Below, piece after piece: positions 1-11,739 of a DNA stretch of 64,000 nt. Location of the stretch: contig WTXG01000013.1 in NCBI GenBank assembly GCA_022496185.1, forward strand, positions 248,001 to 312,000, given 5' to 3'. This stretch comes from Multifurca ochricompacta. Taxonomy: Eukaryota > Basidiomycota > Agaricomycetes > Russulales > Russulaceae. The notes below the pieces were generated by a model that saw only the letters and a list, made by a program, of their open reading frames with translations, had not been told where the DNA came from and made no database searches. Every line of letters begins with the position of its first letter. Position 1 is the stretch's first letter. The position numbers and the translations under genes are program-made.

Positions 1-3000
1 CTGGATCTCGAGGTAACAATGATAGGTGGGAAAAGTGGCTCGGTCCGACCGTGAATGTCCTTTATGCATTCTCCGCCACGCTCGGAGAAGGCGTTGGCTT
101 GGTAAGTCACAAAATATTGGCCCATGCGTGTTCCACCGTCTCGATGTCACATTCTTAGGTTTTCTCACCTGCGAAAGTGGTATTTGCTGGTATCGGTGTC
201 CTCCTCATTGTGGGAATCTTCTGCAACCCTCTACCGCCCTGATTGACATCGGAGTGCCTTAGGCGGCTAAGGATGTTGGCGCGAGCCAAGACGCGCTCCT
301 CAACCTATTCGAGCGCATCGAAAACTTCTTCAAACGTCTCGAGACTTATACCGAGGTGCCACCAACTACAGCAATGACTGATATAATAGTAAAGATTATG
401 GTTGAAGTTCTCGGAATCCTTGCTATCATGACAAAGGAAATTAAGCAGGGATCTACGAGTGAGTCCATCCACAGCAATAAAAGTAGGATTCCCTTGACAT
501 ATCTTGATTTAGAAAAATATCTGAAGAAACTGGTGGGAAGGACGGATATCGAGGACGCACTAGGAAGGCTTGACAAGCTGACACATGACGAAGCTCTGAT
601 GGCAACTGCACAAATCCTGAAGCTCACGCACAGTGTTGGCGACAAGGTAACAGCGACGGCGAATGAGGCCAAAGTAATAATGCAGCAGACGGCAAACAAC
701 GTCGACGAAGTGAAGCGTTCGTAATTCCTTAATGGCAGCCTTGTTGGCTACGGACGCTGAATCAAGATCATCACAGAGAACCAGATACGACAGGACCTTC
801 GAAGATGGCTCTCCCCACCTGATCCATCAATTAATCAGAACATTGCACGCGCTGCTTACCATAGTGGGACTGCATCGTGGTTCTTCCAGGGCAGTATATT
901 CAAAGAGTGGAAGTCTTCCGGCTCGCTCTTATGGGTCCACGGAAAGCGTACGTTCACCCTACCATTTATATCCTCACCCCCCCCTCATGTTATCGGGATC
1001 ACGCAGCGGGCTCCGGGAAGAGCATCCTATGGTTCGCGAATCGCCGAATATTTACTTTGTAGAGACTCATGTTGTCTGCCAGCTCCACGATAATTGAGGA
1101 CATCGCGGCCATGGACGAGGCGGGATTAGCCTCGTTGGCATACTTCTATTTCGATTTTAGGGACACTACTAAGCAAAATTGCCGAAATCTCCTCGCCTCT
1201 CTTCTCTTCCAACTATCCGCTCGCTCAAATCACCGTTGCAACGTATTGTTCAGCGTTTATTCTGCACACGACAGTGGCGCGCGACAACCCAGCGATGAGG
1301 TTTTGATCCGATGCCTAAAGTCGATGCTCTCACTTCCGAATCAAGGTCCAATCTACATTGTCATTGATGCGCTAGACGAGTGTCCTAACACGTCTGGCTT
1401 GCCATCTCCTCGGGAGCAAGTCCTTGATTTCTTGAAGGGGTTGGTGGGACTTTCTCTGCCAAATGTTCATACATGCGTTACTAGTCGGCCCGAGGTCGAC
1501 ATTCGATCCAGCCTCGAACCTCTGACAAGACTCCAGGTGTCCCTTCACGACCAAAGTGGACAAAAGGAGGATATCATCGAATATGTCAGTTCTGTGGTTC
1601 AGTCGGACACAAAAATGCGGAGATGGCGAGAGGAAGATAAGAATCTGGTTATCGAGACGCTATCCGAGAGGGCGGACGGAATGTAGGGACTATCTTTATT
1701 TTGTGGGGTGATTTTTTTTTTTTTTCATATCCTCAACAGGTTTAGATGGGTTTTCTGCCAACTGGAGACCCTACGGTATTGCCTCCCACCAAGTGTTCGC
1801 CGTATCCTCGAGGAATTACCTGACAGTCTCGACGAAACTTATGAGCGAATATTGAAGGACATCAACAAGACTAATCGAGAGCATGCTCATCGTCTCTTAC
1901 AATGTCTCACCGTTTCTGTCCGACCGCTGCGTGTCGACGAGCTTGCGGAGGTACTTGCCATTGACTTCAGTTCCGCACAAGGAGGAATTCCGAAGTTGAA
2001 TGTGGGTTGGCGATGGGAGGATCAGGAACAGGCGGTGCTTTCGACCTGTTCCAGTTTGATCGCTGTTGTCGACGACGAAGAGGACTATCAAGTAGTTCAA
2101 TTTTCGCACTTTTCGGTCAAGGAATTCTTGGTGTCGAGTCGACTGGCAGGTTCAAGTGGAGACGCGTCGAGGTATCACATCGATCTCGAACCAGCTCATA
2201 CTATCTTGGCGCAAGCTTGTTTAAGCGTCCTACTTCGGTTGGACGATCCGGTTGAAAGAGACGGTGTCGGGAGTAGCTTTCCCTTAGCAGGATATGCCGC
2301 TCGCCACTGGGTTGACCATGCCCGGTTCGGAGACGTGTCATCACACATAGAGGATGGGATGGACGACCTCTTTGACTTGCACAAGCCACATTTTGCCTCA
2401 TGGCTCCGGTTAAAGAACTTAGATGAAGACTGGGGAAATTCCTTCGACCAAATTGACCCTGCAGAACCTGGAGTGGTTCCCCTGTACTATTCTGCGCTGT
2501 GTGGATTTTATGACCTTTCAGAACGGCTGATCACCAAGAATCCGGAGCACGTGAATGCCAGGTGTGGTGAACACAAGACTCCGCTGGTGGGGGCACTACA
2601 GAAGGAGCACTTTCAGGTTGCGGAGTTGCTGTACGAGCACGGCGCAGACCTGGACATTCGCAACAGGTCGGGCAGGACCTTACTACATGCAGCATCGAAG
2701 GATGGGCCCGTAGACACTGCCCGGTGGCTACTCGACCATGGCGTAGATGCGAATTCCCTCCAGCACAATGACTATACCCCATTGCACCTGGCGTCAATCA
2801 ACGGATACTTTGAAATTGTCCGCATGTTACTGCAGCGCGGTGTACCTGTCAATCCCCGAGGTAGTGATGGTTGGACTCCATTGGAAGGGGCATCAAATAA
2901 TGGCCACACCGACATCACACAATTTTTACTAGAGCACGGCGCAGACGTGAACTCACAAGATGAGAAACTTGAAACAGCGTTGCACCGGGCTGCATACCTC

Positions 3001-3147
3001 GGGAAGCTCGAGGTCGCACGGCTGCTACTTGAGCATGGTGCGAACGTAGAGCTGAAGTCTAATGATGGTAAGAGCCCACTTCAGGTTGCATTGGATGAAA
3101 ACTGCTTCGAGATTACGGAATTACTTTCGGGACATAGTGCCAAGTGA
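1..3147 (+). CDS. NACHT-ankyrin NLR-like protein, 5' end outside window
   Basis: STAND-type NTPase of the fungal NLR class, thought to act in non-self recognition or heterokaryon-type responses; the ligand is unknown. The 5' part lies outside the window. Visible order: an N-terminal helical region (about 32-720, including a conserved stretch with KKLVGRTDIEDAL), a NACHT domain, then ankyrin repeats. The Walker A motif HGKPGSGKS is assembled across an intron with donor near 950 and acceptor near 1009. Walker B is IVIDALDECP at about 1357-1385. A second short intron (about 1031-1083) restores a Cys codon, and another (about 1684-1738) joins ADGM to FRWVFCQLE. From about 2480 to the stop there are six to seven ankyrin units (TPLHLASINGYFEIVRMLL type). 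The NACHT and ankyrin reading frame looks intact; near position 25 the frame is uncertain. Family assignment is secure, function is inferred. Confidence 0.88.
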
Positions 3148-3337
3148 CTACATAGCATCATGATATATTTCCCCTACCTGCTCTGCTCGTACTGAAGCAC
3201 AGATATTTACGGGATCTTTTCCTTTTCATTGATACAACCTAATTTAGGGTACCTTCCTGTCCACTGTTTACTCCCAAATTACACCCAACCATGTCGATAA
3301 CAACCATGGCGCATTTCCGAGTTTCCACCCAAGCTCC

Positions 3338-3830
3338 AGTAAGGATGGCTCGGGCATGAAACCTTTGAATTAGAGCACTTATCATTTGGTTTCAAACATT
3401 CGACGTATATCACCTTTATCATTACATTTGGATTGTGCACATTCTGGGCTGTCCTGCTCGTTAAAAACCATTTTTATTACCTCTGTCTCCTCCCTGTCTT
3501 TACTGCCAAGTTTTCACCTCTTCATCCATCTTTATTGCCTGGTTTCATCTCACTTGTCTCCTTTCATCCTATTCATCCTCCTGCTTCATAACTAGCAAGT
3601 ATATAAGGGTGCATACAATGCTTGTAGTAGACTAGCCAGTGAGCCAACAGAAGCAGAAATCAAATGGCATTTCTCTTCCCTCTTTCTACCTTTCTTTTGT
3701 GTGCTAAAGGACTTCTCGACGGCGTCAAAGCGCAAGGTCAAACAGAATCGGCAAGTAGCGTATTCACAAGTTCAAGCACGATACACCTAGTTGCCTCTCT
3801 CCTTCGAGACGCTTTGCCACTCACCGCGAA
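3338..3830 (+). mobile_element. Diverged solo LTR (family L1, copy 1)
   Basis: About 0.5 kb sharing ordered blocks with the LTR copies at 10619 and 49695: a start resembling GTAAGGATGGCTCGGG, a T/C-rich middle, a TATA-like GTATATAAGG at about 3599, then CTTGTAGTAG and CCAGTGAGCC, and an end near CTTTGCCACTCACCGCG. The termini are degraded, so no target-site duplication is claimed. The flanks 3148-3337 and 3831-3985 show no gene. Confidence 0.65.
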
Positions 3831-4006
3831 AAGTTGAATCACTTGAAACCCCACCCCTCTCCCCCGTAGCCTGGTGATGAGGGTCCTCAACTTCATTTAC
3901 TAACCAAAGACGAACACGAGACACTCATATCTATCAGAGACTCGCCACGCATTGGAAGCAGGGGACGGGATGGGTAATTTGTGATTGATTGCAAATGACC
4001 GGACTT

Positions 4007-4035
4007 GGACTCGGACTCGGTCCGAGTCCGAATCC
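4007..4035. repeat. Near-perfect inverted repeat upstream of the phosphotransferase gene
   Basis: Left arm GGACTCGGACTCGG is followed directly by right arm TCCGAGTCCGAATCC. The arms pair over about 14 bp with one mismatch. It lies about 65 bp before the candidate start codon at 4099 and could be a regulatory palindrome or chance structure. Confidence 0.6.
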
Positions 4036-4098
4036 CCGACGCCCGACCCTGACATTAATCAGAGTGTTCGAGTCTCTTCACTTCACTTTACCGTGATC

Positions 4099-5719
4099 AT
4101 GGTCGTTAATGGAAGTCCCCAAGGCCAGCTGGAGGAGAGTACGGTGATGTTCGCGCAAGTTTTGACGAGGCCAAGCTCAACGCCTATCTCGCAAAGAGTG
4201 TACCGGCCGTGAAAGCGCCTGTTACGATCAAGCAATTTAAGGTGCCTCCTCCACATCACCTTCCACTTAGTCGTCCTCACATAAGCTGAAACCATCTACG
4301 ATACAGTTTGGCCAGGTCAGAGATATACTGTTCCTCCCAATTTTGAATATTTTTGAATAACTCGTAGGATAGTCAAATCCGACGTATTTCCTTACAGATG
4401 CCAGGTTAGCGTATTTTTATCGAATTTTTCTTCGTGTTGCCTTGCTCCTTCTGAAAGTCGTATCAGCGGTGCACGTTTTGTTCTTCGAAAGAAACCTGCA
4501 GGACAGTTAGTATCCAAACAGCCCACCAAGTCGAGAGGGAGTATACCATGCTTGCCGCCATTCACAACTACAACTCGCGTCCGACGACAGCCCCAGAGGC
4601 GCGAGTGCCCGTTCCACAAGTTTTTGTGTTATGTGAAGACAAGGAGGTTATCGGGACGCCTTTCTATATAATGGAGTTTCTGGAGGGTCGCATCTTTACC
4701 GACATGTCGATGCCAGGTGTGCCACTAGAGGTCCGGCGGGAGTGGTGCGTGTGGCTTTTTCTTTGTTCCCGCTGTCTGGTCATCACTCCACTCCGACGGC
4801 GTTAAACCGAACCTACGTACCCACATCTATCTCTCTTTCTCTCTCCACAGTTGGCTCTCTGCAGTGCGCGCACTTGGCGCACTTTCCTCGCTCGACCCAA
4901 AGGACGTCGGTTTAGAAATTTTGGTTCGTACAAACCCTACTTCCCTCGCCAGATCAAGTCCCTTTCCAAGGTCTCGCTTGCCCAGGCGGCCGTGAAGGAT
5001 ATCGACACCGGTGAACCGGTTGGGGAGATTACAGGATGGCGCGAGCTTATTGGGTGGTACGAGAGTAATCTACCGGACGAGCGCAAGACGGGAGTGCGAA
5101 TCGTACATGGGGACTACAAACTAGATAACCTCATCTTCCACCCGACAGAAAATAGAGTAATCGGCATCCTCGATTGGGAGCTCTGCACTCTCGGTAGTCC
5201 GGTGCGTGTCTCATTACCGTTCTCTCCCTCCTCAGCTCCCTGCACTGATGATATTTGGGCTGACCCCACGTGTATAGCTGGCAGACCTCGGAAATCTCAC
5301 ACAACCTTGGGTATTCGACCTAGCCGATGTCGGAACCCTCATGGTCGGATTTAAGAACAACCCAGGTGCAGAGCCCATCTCCCTTGAGGATCTCGAGCGA
5401 GAGTATTGTCGAGTGACACGACAACCCTACCCCATCGTGGAAATTGGATTTGCGCGTAGCTGGATGCTCTTCCGGGTACGTCCCTCCACACACACGCTAT
5501 GAATGGTGTCTCCATTGCAAAAAAAACGATGTGTATTGACCAATGAATTTTCTGCAGCTTTCGGTCATCATGCAGGGAATTGCGGCAAGACGGGCGCGAG
5601 GTCAGGCGAGTTCAGAGCAGGCGCACCTCTACGCCAGTTTCTTCAATGTGCTAGGTAGGCTGGCACGAGGAGTTTTAGAAGACGAAGGATACCTACCAAA
5701 ATCTCGGGCCAAATTGTGA
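4099..5719 (+). CDS. APH-fold phosphotransferase (ACAD10/11 kinase-domain-like), peroxisomal; frameshifted
   Basis: Stand-alone kinase of the phosphotransferase (APH/choline kinase-like) family resembling the N-terminal part of ACAD10/ACAD11, which in animals acts on hydroxy-acyl substrates in beta-oxidation. Visible motifs: [12 protein letters not shown] nucleotide-loop block (about 4308 and 4398), [11 protein letters not shown] hinge, catalytic [13 protein letters not shown] (5105-5143) and metal-binding [10 protein letters not shown] (about 5170). The last codons read R-A-K-L before the stop at 5717-5719; AKL is a canonical PTS1 peroxisomal signal. Introns include about 4745-4850, 5202-5278 and 5477-5557. 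The frame breaks by one base near 4141-4146, 4514-4520 and 4915-4922; conserved residues continue in the shifted frame each time. That means either recent decay or consensus errors. The start at 4099 is provisional because the first break lies close to it. Confidence 0.8.
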
Positions 5720-6297
5720 CAGCTGCGGGAGTTCACGCACTTGTTTGGTTGTTATTATCAACAAGGGTGTACGTTGGTCACCATTCTACAACAATGACAA
5801 TCTTAAGCACAGTCTATACCTCGACGTCTACGTCGTGAGGACCTGCTCACGATATTTAAAGTTATGTCATGCTGGATGAGTGGTGATCTTCTTAAGCAAA
5901 TAAGGCAGCTCGCTTGAAATTCATGTCAATGAGCTCTTGGCAGGCATGCTCATGGGCAAGTGTGGTCATGTGCGGTCAGGCGGCATTGAGGACGATTTTA
6001 TAATGCACTGCAGGGGATTGGGCATTAGTGGACGCGAAATGGCTTATCACCTGCTGGGAGATGTGCTCATGGGGAGTGGTGCACTGACAACTCTGACATA
6101 ATGCGGCAGCCTGCATGAATGAGGCCCTGATGGGCTACTCCCTGTTACTAGTCTGCTGATTTCTAGCTTGAAGAGGATGCTAATGTAGTATTCTCGGCGG
6201 ACCAAGCCATGTATTGGCCTCGCCCCGTCCTCATGGGCCAGAATTACACGAGGCCTCCTTGCCTCGATCATTCAGGGTGCTTCTCACTCCCCTCATC
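5720..6297. other. No recognisable gene
   Basis: After the phosphotransferase stop there is a stretch with several diverged CTCATGGGC/CTGATGGGC motifs (5940-6240). No ORF here resembles a known family. It may be an old repeat linked to the minus-strand ORF that follows. Confidence 0.4.
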
Positions 6298-6852
6298 TCA
6301 AACAGCTCCCGGGCACCTCGGAAGACCGCCTGGATGATTCCATTTCATTCGGACGTGACCTCCCATGCACCACTGTAAGGCATGGGCAGTGACCACCTTA
6401 GGGAGGTCAGGATTGAGCTTGGAGGTATCGAACAGATCGTAGGCCATGACAGCAGCTACAGCACAAAGGGGGTTGGAGGAGGGGAACTCAGGTGGGTAAG
6501 CAAGATAATTGGGTAGGTGATGTGCAATAAGGTCGACCCCAGAGTGAGGTGAGGCCTCGTAGGCAGGGGGAGGGATGGGTTCATGGAAGTGAGGATTGGC
6601 AATGAGCTTGACTGACGGGGTCGGGCTCACCGAGGGTACATGGATCGGGTTCTGAGCAAGGCCCATGTTGTTGGGGTGAGCCATTATCTCCAGTTCTTGC
6701 GTGGAGGCCCCAAGATCGGCATGCATCTCGAGGTCTTGATTGTTGGGAATGTTTGCCATAGTGTCCGCTACAGCAGCAGGGGGATAGTAAATTGTTGTAA
6801 ACAATGGTGCTAAATGACCAGCAACACGAGCAACCCTAAGGGACAAGCTCAA
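6298..6852 (-). CDS. Hypothetical proline-rich protein
   Basis: An open frame of 184 codons; an internal Met near 6760 (MANIPNNQDLEMH) may be the real start. The protein is rich in Pro, His and Ala (for example PIPPPAYEASPH), with no signal peptide, membrane segment or motif I recognise. It sits alone between the phosphotransferase and the Crinkler-like gene, in sequence that looks repeat-derived, so it could be a fragment of a mobile-element protein. The call rests on length and non-random composition only. Confidence 0.35.
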   Translation of the reverse strand: MSLSLRVARVAGHLAPLFTTIYYPPAAVADTMANIPNNQDLEMHADLGASTQELEIMAHPNNMGLAQNPIHVPSVSPTPSVKLIANPHFHEPIPPPAYEASPHSGVDLIAHHLPNYLAYPPEFPSSNPLCAVAAVMAYDLFDTSKLNPDLPKVVTAHALQWCMGGHVRMKWNHPGGLPRCPGAV

Positions 6853-6859
6853 GCAGATG

Positions 6860-7387
6860 GTGGTGGTTAGAGGGAAAGGGAGATGTAAGGCCAGTCCAAG
6901 CCTTAGGGTTGCGGAAAAAAAAAGTACTTTTTTACCAACCCAATATTTAGTAGTAAATTGCTGGGCAGTAGTAACTTACCACGTCGCGTGCCAACGTGAC
7001 TGTAATATATGAGCATCAAATGTTCAAAAATTCAACTAAATATACAAGGGACACTCTGTTCTTGTCAAGCCATGGAAAATATCCTGGGATATGTGAAAGG
7101 AAACATCCTACCTGCTGATAACCTTAATATTCTCAAGATCTGTGAAATTTTATGATATCAAGAACAGGTTCTTTTTGAAGTCAGATGGCAAACTAAATGA
7201 GAATCCAGATGACGACGAGGATGACATTCCGCCCTGAACATTCTCTCGAGGTCTCACCAACCATTGATCTGTCATCTCAGTGTCTTGCAGCAGCTCTTTC
7301 TGATGTGATGAACCATTCAAGTGACACTTCTGTGGCTGCTCCTAACCTTCCAGTTCCTATACAACAAATTTTAAATCTTGAAAACAT
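6860..7387. other. Non-coding stretch with a possible degraded coding remnant
   Basis: AT-rich sequence. Around 7180-7395 an acidic block (DGKLNENPDDDEDD) is followed, one frame away, by a Ser/Leu-rich segment ending in ILNLENIT. It looks like the broken C-terminus of some protein, possibly from a transposon. No family was identified. Confidence 0.3.
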
Positions 7388-7534
7388 CACGTGAACGTAT
7401 CACGTGAATCATTTTCCAGTATAAATTAACCTTCGTATGCCAAATCATGTGATATTGACGTCAAGTCACATGTTACTCGCTCACTCCTCTGAGACTGAGC
7501 TGAGTGAGTGAGAGTAAACTTACGATCAGTCGTC
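7388..7534 (+). promoter_or_regulatory. Promoter-proximal E-box/CRE cluster of the Crinkler-like gene
   Basis: Two CACGTG E-boxes (7388-7393, 7401-7406), a TGACGTCA CRE-like palindrome (7456-7463) with CATGTGA and TCACATGT flanking it, then an inverted repeat CTCGCTCACTC...GAGTGAGTGAG (about 7475-7512), all within 150 bp of the ATG at 7535. The CRE and the CTCACTC elements are conserved upstream of the decayed second copy at 43192, which suggests function. These sites are typical of bHLH and bZIP factors; actual binding is inferred. Confidence 0.5.
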
Positions 7535-10500
7535 ATGTCAAAGCGCCATCTTTCTCCAAGCCCCCCCCCAGCGAAGCGTGCTAGGCAAGAAGGAGAACAC
7601 ACGGTGTCACTCTCCTCTTCCCTCACTTCACTCTCCTCTTCTTCAATGGATGTCGATCAAGCATCTCTTATTTCATCCCGTCGCCTCCCTGTGGAACGCC
7701 TCAATCGTTTTATGGACCTTTTGCGGTTTGCCATTGCACCAGATGCTTCAGACCAGGAGATTGAAGATGAACTCACATCAATTTATGGGCGCTTTGAGGT
7801 TGCATATCGTGGGCATCAAACAAATTTTGTCAGTCTAAAAGTGTTCAAGGAGAATGCTATCCGAAGACAAAAGGATTTCTTTGGCGTATTGAAATGGGCA
7901 GCAAGAGCGGATGCCACTGAGGATGACTGCCAAGCTGTCGTGACTCATAGTCTGTATCTTTTCCCTTTCAAATCAATCAACTCGATGAACCTTTTTCCTT
8001 AGGTGTCTTTTGGCCTAAGCCCGTCCTTAAGGGTGAGGCCCATGAACTTTCCCACCCCCTATAATCGATTTCTAATCTCATTGCGTTCCAGGAGCCCGCT
8101 CCATAGAATTGGAGGAAATTGGTTAGTCTAAGAATACATCAAATCTAACCGCTCATCTAAATCATATCAGCTGTCGTGAATTCGTGGAATGCAAAATTTG
8201 TTTACGATGCTCCACTCTACGGCCTAAAAAGGCACATCACGCGCGAAATAGAATTGATAAAGGAGAGGGGAAAAAAAGTGTATGCGCGCTACTGCTCTAT
8301 TGTCCAGTCATCCGGGATGGGAAAGTCGCGCCTGATAGATGAGTTGTCCAAGAAGGACTTTGTTATTCCAATCAACCTGCGTCCTGAAGACAGCAAAGGT
8401 TTGTCTTGTCTTCTTATTTCTTGTCATAGCTTGCGTAATCGATTTTATAGGTTATCCCCCTCCGGACCACGAACTTCGTCGTTTTCTCGCGTTGGGTGAT
8501 GGTGACAACGCTGATTTGGCCTATTCTCGGGCATGCCATTTCATGCTCGCTTTGTTCGAAGAGACGGAGATACTTCTGAATAAGTTCAATGCCCCTAATA
8601 GGGCTGACCGGATCTACAGGTTCCGAGAATATATGTCACGCGGTCAGGACATGACAAGCACAGGGAAAGATAGGAAATCATTTTATGAAGGCGTTGTTGC
8701 CCGGGCCAACAGGGTACGTCCGTCACAGTTCGTTCATACTCTTCATTATTTCCAAAAACTTTGAAGAGTATGAACGCACCTCGTGGTGTGGACGCAAATC
8801 AATTAAGAGAAGCATTTGACAATCTTAAAAACGTAGTGAATGATCCAAGTTCAAGGGACCTTTGTCCTGAGGACACTCATGTTGACATATATGTCATGTT
8901 TGATGAGGCCCATTCCCTCACAAACCCTTTCAGCGAGCACGACTCGCGCTCTCCTTTTACTGAACTACGCCGAACACTTCGGGTGTTTGTGAAAAAACCT
9001 ATATGGTCTTTTTTTCTTTCCACTACTGGGAAGATCACCCAATTCTCACAGTCACGTTCTGCGGACCCTTCCAACCGTATCAGACTGGGGGAATTATTAA
9101 CACCCGGCCCTTACATTTACCTTGGGTTTGACCAGCTGATGGAAACTCGGAAGATCTCTAAACGTAATACTCTTGAAGACGTCACTTTGTTGGAGTGTAT
9201 TGCTCATATGGGAAGGCCATTGTAAGTCATGTCTTATCCTGTCTTAACTCTTTTTTTTACATTTTCCAGGTGGGGTGGATATTATGACCATGGGGACAAT
9301 GATACCCGCGGGGACCTACTTGATTTTGCCCAGGAAAAACTACTATGCGGGCCTGGAGGCGAGGGCCTTTCAGATGCGCAGACATACGCGGTTTTGTCTC
9401 AGCGTTTGGCGCTGGATATTGACACCTCCCAATATCTTTTACCATCAGTGACCCATCTGACGCCCACGGAAATCGTTCACGAACAAATCTCAAATCACAT
9501 GCGTGTCTGCATCTCTGTCGGCAAGGGATTCGAGTCTATGCGTGCAGTTGCTTCGTCCGAGCCTATCCTTTCTGAGGCCGCTTATCTTGTCATGAAGGGT
9601 GGACATGGGTTTAACCTACCTGTGGCACTCGAAAAGGTTCTATCAGGGTTCGCTGTCAGTCAAGGGGCCCGTGGAGAGTTATTGGTCGCCGCCTGGTTCA
9701 CTTGGGCTCGCGACCACGCAGTCGGAAGAAAAGGCGACCCTCCCGACGGGGCGCTCTGTCATATCTTTACGGTCAAGGAACTGTTGCAAAGTCTATTTTC
9801 TGCGTCGACCATCAGATCAATCTTGAAGACCAAGCCGTCTCTGAGTCCAGGGGGAGAACAAAACCAGCCACCATTTGAAAAGGTATTCAAGGACGCCGCC
9901 ATGCATTTCAATCATTTCATCAAACCGTATGAACACGATGTGCTGGCGCGTAAATATCTAATCCGTTTCATGGCAAGAGGCGCCGCAGCTCTGGGCGCTA
10001 ATTGCCAACCTGGCTTTAATGCAGTTTACCCATACTTGTATGGGGGCACTGACCTTGACATGCAGAAACTTGGGTTTATGATTGTTCAAGTGAAGAACGA
10101 TCCAGATCTTGATCGGAGCGATTTTAATGAACTATTCAAGAGGATGGACCCATTCAAGTGCAAGTTGCTTCATGAGTCAGACAAGCAAGATGGCCCATTT
10201 CCAATCCCGATCATTCGTTTTCTTTTTACACTTTCTTCTGGAGATACTCCTACATTGGAAAGAATGAAGTATGATTCGCCGTCCGATGGTGCAACGACCC
10301 TGGGCACAAACGGACAACCGCTTTTTACTTCATATGATTATGTATGTTCAGGGGTCAGTGGGGATATACTGTTACCAGTAGCGGCGGGCCCTCCTGATAA
10401 ATGGGAAGCATTGGTAAATAAGCGGGTGGGTTGGGATGCACTTTTCAAGAGTTCAAATGAAGAGGAGATACTTCGTTCCCAACTTCCCAGTACTGGGATA

Positions 10501-10539
10501 AACGAGATACATGATAGGTCTTGGTGGAATGATACTTAA
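7535..10539 (+). CDS. Crinkler-like (CR-type) P-loop NTPase with PD-(D/E)xK nuclease domain
   Basis: Six exons splice cleanly by eye (7535-7949, 8092-8121, 8171-8398, 8451-8713, 8767-9221, 9270-10539), giving about 886 codons in one frame. The N-terminus is basic (KRHLSPSPPPAKRAR, a possible nuclear localisation signal) followed by a Ser-rich stretch. A P-loop SSGMGKSRL lies near residue 200 and a Walker B IYVMFDEAH near 355. The C-terminal half has a helix with RGELLVAAW (near 597) and then DLDMQKLGFMIVQVKN (near 730), which fits a restriction-endonuclease-like core of E, D and QxK. This architecture matches the NTPase-plus-nuclease proteins of the Crinkler/RHS-type effector class, known to be widespread in fungi and linked to transposon and toxin systems. 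Partner and target are unknown. It lies 80 bp upstream of an LTR and 2.2 kb from a tandem-BTB gene; a deleted paralogue is at 41662-43192. Confidence 0.75.
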
Positions 10540-10618
10540 TAGTTATGTAACCTGTAATCTTGTGGGACATTGGAGAAATATATTTATGTATTGTTATGAT
10601 GGGTTCGGAACTCACCTG

Positions 10619-11343
10619 TGTAAGGTGTGAGCGTTGGGCATGAAACCTTCGGCCGCCTCCACTCTTGGTTAACTCTTTTCTTCTCTTCGTACGAGCCCTG
10701 AACTAGAACTTTTCTGATTATTTTATCTCAGTTTTAGACACTCTTACTATACTTCAAAGCATTTAATGCATGGTGCGAGTTTCAAGTTTCATCTTATCAG
10801 CTACATCAGACTGTCTGCGCTCCAGGCAGGCTGCCCGTCCATTCCCTACCATCAATTTTCTCATTTTCTTCACCTCTCCATCTGCTCCTTACAATCAGTT
10901 TTACATCTTAACCGTCGCCTGCACTTCACCGTCACTTCACCATCACTTCACTGTCTTCAGGACCTGGTTCTTACCTTCCTTGTCTCTATCCTCTCTACCA
11001 AATTCGCCATCTATGGCCTTTTTTTTACTATACCACTCTTCTCAAATCTGGACTCTCAACAAGTATATAAAGGTATCTATCTATACTGCTTGTAGTAGAG
11101 CCAGCAAACCAGCAATCTAGCTTCTCTTTCTCTCTCTTTTGCGTGCAAAGAGCAGTTATCGAGCAAGGCACAAGGTTAATCGGCACCATCGGCACTGTCA
11201 TCAGTAACGTCCAGCACGATCCTACTCTCACCGACTTCATTGCAACGCGCGGGCTCCCGTCTTGCCTCCTCTCTGCTCACCACTCACCTTACTCTTTAGG
11301 GAACACACTTTGCTTCGCACTCACCGCGGATCGGACCCTTACA
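10619..11343 (+). mobile_element. Solo LTR (family L1, copy 2) with target-site duplication
   Basis: Starts TGTAAGG (10619) and ends CCTTACA (11343), the inverted TG...CA termini of an LTR. It is flanked by CCTG on both sides (10615-10618 and 11344-11347); the match extends to CACCTG if the terminal CA is counted. A TATATAA box near 11063 is followed by CTTGTAGTAG at about 11089, as in other copies, and looks like the LTR promoter. No internal retrotransposon coding region is present, so this is a solo LTR about 80 bp after the Crinkler-like stop codon. Confidence 0.85.
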
Positions 11344-11503
11344 CCTGAGTAAAATAAGGAACGGGGAAGGAAGATATAAATCATTTTGTCATTCGTCACA
11401 TTCTGAGTTACCACGAATTATCACTTGATAATGTGGGAAACACCCAACTGTCATCATCCACAACACAGGAAGAGGAGACCCCTTATCGATTAAAGCTCAA
11501 TGA

Positions 11504-11702
11504 TGTACGGATCCAATCCGCAGTGAGTGCGAGGAAAAAGTGTATTTCCGAAAGGAGAGGGGCAGGGGAGATGAGAGAGAGAAGAGGGAGTCCCGAGCGA
11601 GTTAACTATGAGTTCGAACGAGGGTATGTCGTACTTGTACTTGCTGATTCCGCTTGTCCTTGCGCTTGACGTCGTCGAGAAGTTCTTTAGCACACAAAGA
11701 GA

Positions 11703-11739
<37 letters not shown>

